Notes under the pieces: generated by a model
What the model was told of the DNA's origin: nothing
Databases searched by the model: none
The model's input: only the letters and a program-made list of their open reading frames with translations
Assembly (NCBI GenBank): GCA_014323865.1
Contig: JACONG010000016.1
Span: forward strand, 732,523-796,522
Origin: Rhodospirillales bacterium
Lineage (GTDB): Bacteria; Pseudomonadota; Alphaproteobacteria; SP197
Direction of reading: 5' to 3'
Length of the DNA stretch: 64,000 nucleotides
Shown: in pieces, positions 58,196-64,000 of the stretch
How the letters are laid out: the number at the start of each line of letters is the position of its first letter
How positions within the stretch are numbered: the stretch's first letter is position 1
Program-made: the position numbers and the translations under genes

Positions 58196-58393
58196 TCAGT
58201 GCCGATCCGCAAGCAGGAACATCAGGGCGAGAAGGATGATCGCAGCGAACTGGAAGATGACGCGGAAGCGCATCAGCCTGTTGCCGTGCTTGCGGTTGAA
58301 CGCGCCGCCCTTCACGAAGCTGCCGATGCCCATGAAGAGCGCCGCGGCGGTGAGGATGACAAAGGTCAGAACGACAAAGAAGAGCCAGCTCAT
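58196..58393 (-). CDS. HIG1-domain twin-helix membrane protein
   Basis: This 65-residue protein has two helices (MSWLFFVVLTFVILTAAALFMGIG and FRVIFQFAAIILLALMFLL) joined by a basic loop FNRKHGNRLMR, the HIG1/twin-transmembrane layout. ATG 58393 is chosen as the family start. Four bases separate it from the adenosyltransferase gene. Bacterial HIG1 proteins associate with cytochrome oxidase; the role here is inferred. Confidence 0.85.
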   Translation of the reverse strand: MSWLFFVVLTFVILTAAALFMGIGSFVKGGAFNRKHGNRLMRFRVIFQFAAIILLALMFLLADRH

Positions 58394-58499
58394 GAGCGAG
58401 CCTTTCCGACCGGGAACCCGGCATGAAGGACGATGGTTGCAGAGATTAGGTACGTTCGCTGTCCTACGCCAGACCAGAGGGCGACTCAATCCGGCGAAT

Positions 58500-58721
58500 C
58501 GGCGATCTGCGCAAATGTTGAATCCCGATGCGATCGGACCATGGTCAGCCAGGCCTTGCAGCGCGGCCTTGCTGTCCTCAACGCTCGGAAGCGTACCCGC
58601 CGGGATTCACCGGAGGGCGAGGCGCATTCCCGCATGATCGTCGAACCACGCCTTGCGCCGTTTCGAGGCTCTCGTCACGCATGCGCCCGATGTTGATCTG
58701 CGCCACATGCCATTTGCTCAT
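58500..58721 (-). pseudogene. DUF3291 gene remnant
   Basis: MSKWHVAQINIGRMRDE starts at 58721, overlapping the HD gene stop (ATGA). In another frame KAWFDDHAGMRLAL, an interrupting stop, then IPAGTLPSVEDSKAALQGLADHGP is the C-terminal part of DUF3291. The middle is deleted. It shows the HD operon once continued into DUF3291. Confidence 0.55.
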
Positions 58722-59305
58722 CGCGTGTGCGCGTTCACGAGCGCCGCAAGCATGGCGCGGTAGCGATTGAAGCCGGGGACATTGGCGTCGGGGGCCTTGC
58801 CCTCTTCGTCCCAGCGCCGCACGCGCACGGCGTCGGCACAGTGGGGGTGCGCGGCGAACCGCTCCGCCTCGTCCTTCTCCATCATGCCCCCCTGAAGCGA
58901 CATGGTGTGGATCGAGGCCTCCGAGAGCTTGTCGCGGTAGTCGGGCTCGACGCTGCAGAGATAGCGCTTGGCATCGACATGGAGCCCGATCGGTTCTGTC
59001 ACCGCCGCCGGGAAAAACGGTTCCAGGGCACGCGGGGCAGCACGGTCATGCCGCTTGTCGGCGACGGTTTCGTTGAGATTGTCGGGATCGGGATCGACGT
59101 AGTAACCGACGTCGTGGAGCAGCGCCGCGGCCACCAGCGCATCGGGCGCGCCGTCGCGCCGGGCGCAGGCAGCGCACTGCAGCATGTGTTCGCCGATCGT
59201 CACCTTCTCGCCCAGATAGCTCGACTCCATGATCGCCGCGAAGAGGTCGCCGAGCCGATCGATCACGTTGTCGCGGGTGAGATCGGAAAGAAGCGCCCCG
59301 GTCAT
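58718..59305 (-). CDS. HD-domain oxygenase-like protein (PhnZ/TmpB-type)
   Basis: This 195-residue HD protein has the first His in KVTIGEHMLQCAACA, the HD pair in ALLHDVGYY and additional His in KRHDRA and GLHVDAKRYLC. SLQGGMMEKDEAERF and VRRWDEEGKAPD match the PhnZ/TmpB group. Those are mixed-valence diiron oxygenases cleaving C-P bonds after a 2-oxoglutarate oxygenase has hydroxylated the substrate. The start overlaps the TauD-like stop (ATGA), fixing the pair as an operon. Substrate inferred. Confidence 0.8.
   Translation of the reverse strand: MTGALLSDLTRDNVIDRLGDLFAAIMESSYLGEKVTIGEHMLQCAACARRDGAPDALVAAALLHDVGYYVDPDPDNLNETVADKRHDRAAPRALEPFFPAAVTEPIGLHVDAKRYLCSVEPDYRDKLSEASIHTMSLQGGMMEKDEAERFAAHPHCADAVRVRRWDEEGKAPDANVPGFNRYRAMLAALVNAHTR
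58831..59050 (-). repeat. Direct-repeat copy inside the HD gene
   Basis: This 220-bp part of the HD gene reappears, strongly conserved and in the same orientation, at 60447-60664. It is the parent copy because it lies in the intact gene. Confidence 0.85.
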
Positions 59306-60405
59306 GCCGTTTCCCGTTCCAGAACGCGCAGCGTGCTCAGCAACGAGTCCTTGTCGGCGTAGCAACCCTGCAGGTGGCGGCGGCCCGATCCGCCGACGGT
59401 CTTGCGGCCGTGCAGCACACGCTGGTTGTCGACGATGAAGAGATCGCCGGGACCTGCCTTGAACGTCACCTCGAGCGCCGGGCGTTGCAGCACCTCCGCG
59501 AACCGCCGATAGGCGCGATAGAATGCCGGCATGATCCCGGGATCGAGGTCGAAAGTGCCAATCGAACGGTTGTTGAAGCGAACCTCGCGGACGTCGCCAC
59601 GGTCGTCGAGGCTGATAAGCCGGGCGCGGGTTTCGAGATGGGTGTCGGCGCTTGTGAAGCGGAACGGCACCGCATGGCCGGTCAGCAGCGCGAAGTCGGC
59701 GGGCGCTTCCTCGGCCAGCAGCCGCGCCGCCTGGAAACCGTCGACCACGACCGATTCACCGCCGTCGTTCTCGCTCACCAGGCAATGCAAGAACTGCATG
59801 CCCGGCACCGGGTCGCGATAGGGGTTGTCGGTGTGACATGAGAGACCCATCGGCGTGTAGGCGAGGTTGATCGGCTGCGGTTCCGTGCGGACCTCGAAGC
59901 AGGGCCCGTAGTTCGTCTCGCGCACGTATCCGAAACTGCGGACGACCTTCAGCAGCGTGCCGGGCTCGGTCGGAACGTTCTTCAGCAGGGTGAAGCCGAG
60001 ATCGCGCTGATCGACCAGCCAGGCCCGCCTGGACGCGCTGTCGGCAAGGGTCGCGGGCCAGTCGTGGACCGGCATCGCCTCGGCAAGGTCCGCGCCCCAC
60101 AATCGGCGTTCCGAGCCTTTCTGTCCTGCAGCGTGCTCGCGCAGCCATTCGAGACCGTAGGCCGCATGGTGGCCGTCGGGTACGAACCGCACCTGGAGCG
60201 CGCCGTATTCGCTGGTGACCTCGCCGATTGCGATGTCGGACGGCAGATCGGTGATGTCGAACAGCTTCTGGCCGTTGGCATGGCGCGCCTCTGGCGACGG
60301 CGAATTGTCGCGCAGCCAGATGGCGAACACGCGATCGCGACGTCCGTCGTCCCACTGCAGGTCCAGATGGTCACCGTTGTTGTGAAACCGGGCGAGTCCG
60401 ACCAT
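59302..60405 (-). CDS. TauD/TfdA-family Fe(II)/2-oxoglutarate dioxygenase (TmpA/gamma-butyrobetaine hydroxylase-like)
   Basis: This 367-residue protein has the N-terminal DUF971-like domain (VFAIWLRDNSP). The catalytic domain has iron ligands in SCHTDNPYRDP (HxD) and a distal His in NQRVLHGRK, with 2-oxoglutarate-binding Arg near GRRHLQGCY. It resembles gamma-butyrobetaine hydroxylase and TmpA, which hydroxylates 2-trimethylaminoethylphosphonate. The coupled HD gene supports the TmpA/TmpB reading. ATG 60405 (MVGLARF) is chosen over one five codons upstream. Confidence 0.82.
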   Translation of the reverse strand: MVGLARFHNNGDHLDLQWDDGRRDRVFAIWLRDNSPSPEARHANGQKLFDITDLPSDIAIGEVTSEYGALQVRFVPDGHHAAYGLEWLREHAAGQKGSERRLWGADLAEAMPVHDWPATLADSASRRAWLVDQRDLGFTLLKNVPTEPGTLLKVVRSFGYVRETNYGPCFEVRTEPQPINLAYTPMGLSCHTDNPYRDPVPGMQFLHCLVSENDGGESVVVDGFQAARLLAEEAPADFALLTGHAVPFRFTSADTHLETRARLISLDDRGDVREVRFNNRSIGTFDLDPGIMPAFYRAYRRFAEVLQRPALEVTFKAGPGDLFIVDNQRVLHGRKTVGGSGRRHLQGCYADKDSLLSTLRVLERETA

Positions 60406-60432
60406 GGCGTCTCTCCCCATCGGGTTGGTGTG

Positions 60433-60451
60433 GCATCATTGCGCCGCGTCG
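60433..60451. repeat. Exact 19-bp direct repeat, left copy
   Basis: GCATCATTGCGCCGCGTCG occurs here and again at 63976-63994. The two copies bracket the GTPase operon. This copy lies at the edge of the duplicated HD segment. Confidence 0.85.
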
Positions 60452-60664
60452 GCACAGTGGGGGTGCGCGGCGAACCGCTCCGCCTCGCCCTTCTCCATGA
60501 TGCCTCCCTGAAGCGACATGGTGTGGATCGAAGCCTCCGAGAGCTTGTCGTGGTCGTCGGGCTCGACGGTGCAGGGGTAACGCTTGGCATCGTCATGGAG
60601 CCCGGTCGGTTCTGTCACCGACGCCGGACGGCTCCAAGACACGCGGGGCGGCACGGTGATCATG
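60436..60664 (-). pseudogene. Duplicated fragment of the HD-domain gene
   Basis: Minus-strand residues TEPTGLHDDAKRYPC, SEASIHTMSLQGG and ERFAAHPHCADAAQ copy the C-terminal third of the HD protein encoded at 58718-59305. There is no start or HD core, and it stops at AAQ. The nucleotide match runs over 60447-60664. Confidence 0.85.
60447..60664 (-). repeat. Direct-repeat copy upstream of the dioxygenase gene
   Basis: This second copy of the 220-bp HD segment shows scattered substitutions and a two-base length difference. The two copies are in direct orientation and flank the dioxygenase gene, consistent with tandem duplication followed by decay. Confidence 0.85.
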
Positions 60665-60688
60665 GGCCCGCACCGTTTTACCCTCATA

Positions 60689-61729
60689 CTACAATACCCA
60701 GTCCACCACAAGAATCATGCCCACCACGACGAACATTACCATGGCAAAAATGAGAATGGCGCGCATCCAGGGTTTTCTCTTTCTCTTTCGCCAAAAATTG
60801 CGGAATGAGCGCAAAAATTCGTCGAACACATGGGGCTGATTTTGCTCATCCGCGTCATCCGGTGTCACATCGCCATGCCTTGATGTGTATGCGAAACGAT
60901 CAAGATGACCATCGACGTGATCAACGTGATCAAGTCGGTCATTGACGTTGTCGATCTCTTTCACCAAGTCCTCCACTATCTCCTCCAATGCATTGATCCG
61001 GTCCCGGAGGTTCCCCGTCCCGGATCCCTGCGGTGTTTTCGCTGGGGAGCTTGCGGTGGATGATGCCTGACTCCTCGCCTTATCGAAGGCGGAGATGGAC
61101 CGGAGCACCCTTTCGTCATCAAGAGGCACCGAGTTTGGGGTCGGTTCTTTGAAGACCAGAAGCGTTTCGTGAGAGCCGGCATACTCGAACGTAAGCGCCT
61201 GAAGTATTTTCGGCACCTCGTCTTCCTGCTCGGCACAGGACAGGTGAAACTCCAGAACCTGCCCTTCGACGACCTGCCATTGTGCCGGGCGCTCCTGCAC
61301 ATCCTGCTGGATGATGCTCCGCCATTCAAGAATCCTGTTGTCCGTAACGAGTTCCCTCGCATGGTCCATGAGGGTGTTGACGGGCCCCTCGATCTTGGAC
61401 CAGTCAGTACAGATGACACTGTCGCGGGGATTATCAATCTGGACCGCAACCGCCACGCCGAAAAAGCCTGGTCGACTCTGCACATCACGGCACGGAGAGA
61501 TGGCACCGAACAGATTGATTGCCTTGCGGAGCCGGACGTTCTGAAGTCTGCGGGCGAAGAACGCGGTTTCACCTTCGCGGATATGATGATGGATTACGCC
61601 GTCGTGCTGACGGTCAAATTCATAACAGTGAACAGGCACCCTGGAGAGAATGCCGTTGCCCTGCACCTTGAGGCCACGCTCCGTCCCGAATATGACTTCT
61701 CCCTGGATTGTTGTCTCGGTGGCCATCAT
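60689..61729 (-). CDS. Unknown protein: N-terminal soluble domain, coiled coil and C-terminal membrane anchor
   Basis: This 346-residue protein overlaps the GTPase stop (ATGA), so translation is coupled. Residues 1-205 form a compact domain (IFGTERGLKVQGNGILSRVP, then SRPGFFGVAVAVQ) I cannot assign; weak likeness to GTPase-associated N-terminal domains is only an impression. A Ser/Thr/Pro linker (about 225-245) and a coiled coil (NLRDRINALEEIVEDLVKEI) follow, then a His/Asp-rich stretch. A basic collar (WRKRKRKPW) precedes a final helix (MRAILIFAMVMFVVVGMIL). This predicts a tail-anchored cytosolic protein. Confidence 0.7.
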   Translation of the reverse strand: MMATETTIQGEVIFGTERGLKVQGNGILSRVPVHCYEFDRQHDGVIHHHIREGETAFFARRLQNVRLRKAINLFGAISPCRDVQSRPGFFGVAVAVQIDNPRDSVICTDWSKIEGPVNTLMDHARELVTDNRILEWRSIIQQDVQERPAQWQVVEGQVLEFHLSCAEQEDEVPKILQALTFEYAGSHETLLVFKEPTPNSVPLDDERVLRSISAFDKARSQASSTASSPAKTPQGSGTGNLRDRINALEEIVEDLVKEIDNVNDRLDHVDHVDGHLDRFAYTSRHGDVTPDDADEQNQPHVFDEFLRSFRNFWRKRKRKPWMRAILIFAMVMFVVVGMILVVDWVL

Positions 61730-62715
61730 TTCCAACGATTGACACGCCCCAGAATCCGCTGAAACAGGGTTGGCCCCGGCCGCTTGCCCTCGAATTGTTC
61801 GATCAGCCAGAACAATATCTCTTCAATATGCCTGAAAGACGGCTTAACGAGTCGCAGTTCTCCGCCGCTCATGTCAAGCTCGCCAAGATGGAGGGGCGAC
61901 AGGAGTGTCTTTTTGGGCTCCGGCCAATGATCCCAGATCTGGTAGGTCTCACCACAGAATCTGTTCAAGTAGTCCAGCAGCGCATCTTTGTCAAGCTTGT
62001 CATAGACGGTTTGCCCGTCGCTTGCTCCAAACTCCCGCAGACGCTCAAGGGACTCTTTCGGTTTAGAGATGACGACCGCAAGCGAGATGCGGTCCAGCAA
62101 GCCCCGGAAATTTTTTTTCAGGTATGTCATGAAGGACGCGAAGAGCTTGTCGTTTTCCTCGATATCGGGGCTCAGCATCAGAACGACACAAAACCTGAGG
62201 TTGGGATTGTCCAGATAAGCGTGCAGAAGAGGCGCCATGACCGGTGGCGGAGCGCCGGGTTTTACCAGAACCTCCTGCAATAGCTCTCCCGACATCTCGA
62301 GAAAGCCGAACTTTGAATGTATTTTCCTCCCGTTTGTTGTACGGGTATCGATCATGACCTCGCGCACGGCGTTTTCGCCAGTGGCATTCGGGTCCGGCAA
62401 CCGGCCTTCGATCCACTGGTCTTTCCACATATTGATGATGGCCCTGCCTTCCCAGTCCTGACCTTCAGGCCCATCAGGAACCGATATTTCCGTCCGGAAG
62501 GGACCTTCATTCATCAAGTAGTTCATCAACATCCATTGAAAGGTGGTTTTTCCGGAACCGGGGAACCCGAAAGAGAAAATGTAATTGCCGGACTTCTTCG
62601 CTCTGATATCGTCAATCGCAAGGCCATCCCTCTGCTTGGGACGGTAGCGCTTGATTTCATCGATACGATTGGGGAAAGAGGTGCCCTGGTTCATTTTCTG
62701 GTCCATGGTCGTCAC
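61726..62715 (-). CDS. P-loop GTPase with atypical switch motifs (double-GTPase-like)
   Basis: This 329-residue protein opens with GTG; an ATG three codons in is possible. Walker A GFPGSGKTT lies near 50-58. WIEGRLPDPNAT precedes a strand ending in FLEMSGE near 140, which sits where DxxG normally lies. LAVVISKPKE near 215 sits in the NKxD position. The layout resembles bacterial double-GTPase-type NTPases of conflict systems rather than translation or Ras GTPases. No second full P-loop is visible. It is coupled to the membrane and anchor proteins around it. Confidence 0.7.
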   Translation of the reverse strand: MTTMDQKMNQGTSFPNRIDEIKRYRPKQRDGLAIDDIRAKKSGNYIFSFGFPGSGKTTFQWMLMNYLMNEGPFRTEISVPDGPEGQDWEGRAIINMWKDQWIEGRLPDPNATGENAVREVMIDTRTTNGRKIHSKFGFLEMSGELLQEVLVKPGAPPPVMAPLLHAYLDNPNLRFCVVLMLSPDIEENDKLFASFMTYLKKNFRGLLDRISLAVVISKPKESLERLREFGASDGQTVYDKLDKDALLDYLNRFCGETYQIWDHWPEPKKTLLSPLHLGELDMSGGELRLVKPSFRHIEEILFWLIEQFEGKRPGPTLFQRILGRVNRWK

Positions 62716-62720
62716 TTGTC

Positions 62721-63764
62721 CTAGCCGTCGATGACGCGGCGCTTGCCGCCGCCACGCGGTGTGGCGGGCTTTGCGTCACGTTCGAGCCGACCGCGGCCGA
62801 AGAGGGCAAAAGACAGAAGCAGGGGCAGAACGTCGGTGACAGAAGCAAGGACGAGGGAAACCCATGTCGCAAGCGGGTTCGGCATTTCGCCGAAGCCATT
62901 CTGGAAGGCATAAACAATTTCACCCAAGCGACCGAGGCCCGGATCAATCTTCTGATGGGAGACGGCCTCATCTTCAGGCAGAAGGGCGTTCGCCGCGCGC
63001 TCGACGTCAAGGGAAATCGTGGATATCTCGCCGAGAGCATCCAGCCCGCCTTTTGTCAAGAGAACCCGCTCCGGGCTGTCGTATTCGAGAAGTGTCGCAT
63101 CAATGAGGCGAACAAGGTTTTCGATTGCCGGGGCTGCGGTCGTTTCGAGCGTAACACTCAGGATATCCTCAGCGGCCGCGCTGTAACGGGCATACCAATC
63201 ATTGACCAAGGCCATGTCTGATCCGATCCCCGGAACGGCCAGATTGGTGATCTCACGCCCGAGAATGCGCTCAATTCGCTCCATATGCAAGCGACATTCC
63301 TGGCCGCAGCCGGGGCGTAGCGGATCGTTGATTTGATCCCGGAGGTTCTCGATCTCGACCCGGAGATCCGTTTCCAGAGCACGGGCGAAAGACAGTTCTT
63401 CCATGCCATCGAGGGATGCCCGTGTCATGACGAGGTCGTCCCGGAAGACCGCGAGTTTCTCGGTGACCGTGCTCTCCGTCACGTCTTCGCGCATGAAATT
63501 GGAATAGAGGAAGTTGAAGTTGGACGCGATCGAGAAGAATGCCGCCACCATCCAGATGAACAGAGGCAGAAGGAAGCGCCGCTCGGTGGACCGGAAATAG
63601 CTGATCGTGGCATCCATCATCAGGATGATCATCATCAGCAGAACCACCAGGGGCAATGTAATCTCGCCTGCTGTGCGCAACAGGCCTCCATAGGAAAGAT
63701 AGCCTGAGATGCCCACCGCCAGAAAGAGTGTGAGCGCGTAAGCTGGAACCAGGAGAGTGGTCAA
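62721..63764 (-). CDS. Four-helix membrane protein with large periplasmic domain
   Basis: This 347-residue protein starts at TTG 63764 with GGAGG six bases upstream, overlapping the previous stop (TTGA). Helices lie at about 8-26, 35-55, 64-84 and 301-321. Basic segments FRSTERRF and the GGGKRR tail place both ends in the cytosol, so residues 88-298 face the periplasm. That loop is helical and acidic with a Cys pair (GCGQECRLH). The topology suits a sensor or receptor for the downstream GTPase. Family not recognised. Confidence 0.7.
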   Translation of the reverse strand: MTTLLVPAYALTLFLAVGISGYLSYGGLLRTAGEITLPLVVLLMMIILMMDATISYFRSTERRFLLPLFIWMVAAFFSIASNFNFLYSNFMREDVTESTVTEKLAVFRDDLVMTRASLDGMEELSFARALETDLRVEIENLRDQINDPLRPGCGQECRLHMERIERILGREITNLAVPGIGSDMALVNDWYARYSAAAEDILSVTLETTAAPAIENLVRLIDATLLEYDSPERVLLTKGGLDALGEISTISLDVERAANALLPEDEAVSHQKIDPGLGRLGEIVYAFQNGFGEMPNPLATWVSLVLASVTDVLPLLLSFALFGRGRLERDAKPATPRGGGKRRVIDG

Positions 63765-64000
63765 TTCATTCCTCCAAACATACCATGCTGACCAATTCCG
63801 ACTATAGGCACTCTCGCAACGTGGTTGAACAGGGTTTCGTGAAAAATTGCGATGACCGTGCCCGCCAACCGGAATCCAGAAGCCGGACCGCCCGCCATAT
63901 TGCCGGACAAAGACGCCAGTCCATTCCGGGCCACATGGCTGGAACCGGCCCTGTCCTTCACCATCGTGTCGATGTGCATCATTGCGCCGCGTCGTTCGTG
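63761..64000 (-). CDS. C-terminal part of an unknown protein, open at window edge
   Basis: The frame is open from the right edge (HERRGAMMHIDTMVKDRAG...) and ends GIGQHGMFGGMN. Two ATGs lie inside the 19-bp repeat, so a 73-residue protein starting at 63982 is possible, but no ribosome site is visible and a longer gene is more likely. No motif recognised. Its stop overlaps the membrane-protein start, making it the first visible gene of the operon. Confidence 0.5.
   Translation of the reverse strand, partial: HERRGAMMHIDTMVKDRAGSSHVARNGLASLSGNMAGGPASGFRLAGTVIAIFHETLFNHVARVPIVGIGQHGMFGGMN
63976..63994. repeat. Exact 19-bp direct repeat, right copy
   Basis: This copy is identical to 60433-60451. 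It lies within or just upstream of the coding part of the first operon gene. Confidence 0.85.

Noticed and set aside
60433-63994. A complete transposon or ICE carrying the GTPase operon
   Set aside because: No transposase, integrase or inverted terminal repeats were seen; only the 19-bp direct repeat supports insertion.
1-64000. CRISPR arrays, rRNA genes or further tRNAs
   Set aside because: No regularly spaced repeats, rRNA-like sequence or second tRNA T-loop/acceptor pattern was seen.

Overview
The window is GC-rich alphaproteobacterial chromosome. The gene set and order fit a Rhodospirillales-like lineage: infC-rpmI-rplT-pheS-pheT, ftsE-ftsX-YdcF-plsC, and argH-lptM-lysA followed by a DUF4175-type protein. 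The DUF2125 protein, the metX-metW pair and the etfB-etfA-3-hydroxyacyl-CoA dehydrogenase cluster also fit. Core genes read cleanly. Accessory genes are broken at a striking rate: about fourteen pseudogenes or gene fragments, some with clean internal deletions.

Layout. 1-3.9 kb is a remnant of an integrated island next to the 3' end of tRNA-Ser(GGA). It holds a truncated tyrosine integrase, a dual-specificity-type phosphatase, a frameshifted macrodomain-like gene and an HTH/DUF4258 pair. 4.2-12.9 kb is translation: lepA, pheT, pheS, rplT, rpmI, infC (apparent AUA start) and thrS. 13-19 kb holds two glycosyltransferases, a hydrolase, an SDR, queG and a GST. 19.5-28 kb has gltBD, uppP and a DUF3179 gene ended by an IS630 remnant. 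28-32 kb is a decayed zone (IS630, MFS and Rieske-oxygenase pseudogenes) with an intact phaB and a higBA toxin-antitoxin pair between the pseudogenes. 32-40 kb has a ferredoxin-like protein, GST, methyltransferases, metX/metW, hisC-tyrA, DUF2125, ChaC and chorismate mutase. 40-45 kb has an internally deleted nrdJ, plsC, YdcF, ftsXE and a broken zinc-ribbon/DUF3426 gene. 45-51 kb is the argH-lptM-lysA-DUF4175-GNAT run. 51-54 kb has an MFS gene and deletion-bearing MarR and ornithine-cyclodeaminase-like remnants. 54-58.7 kb has a Bax-like glucosaminidase, a 3-hydroxybutyryl-CoA dehydrogenase, etfAB, a cobalamin adenosyltransferase and a HIG1 protein. 58.7-60.4 kb is a TauD/HD-domain oxygenase pair resembling organophosphonate TmpA/TmpB, with part of the HD gene duplicated upstream.

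60.7-64 kb is the most unusual part. It is a tightly coupled, lower-GC minus-strand operon encoding an open-ended C-terminal fragment, a four-helix membrane protein with a large periplasmic loop, a P-loop GTPase with non-canonical switch motifs, and a soluble-domain/coiled-coil/C-terminal-anchor protein. An exact 19-bp direct repeat brackets it, and none of its genes belongs to ordinary metabolism. It is my best candidate for an undescribed membrane-linked GTPase system, possibly of the double-GTPase/GTPase-associated conflict type. That assignment is inference.
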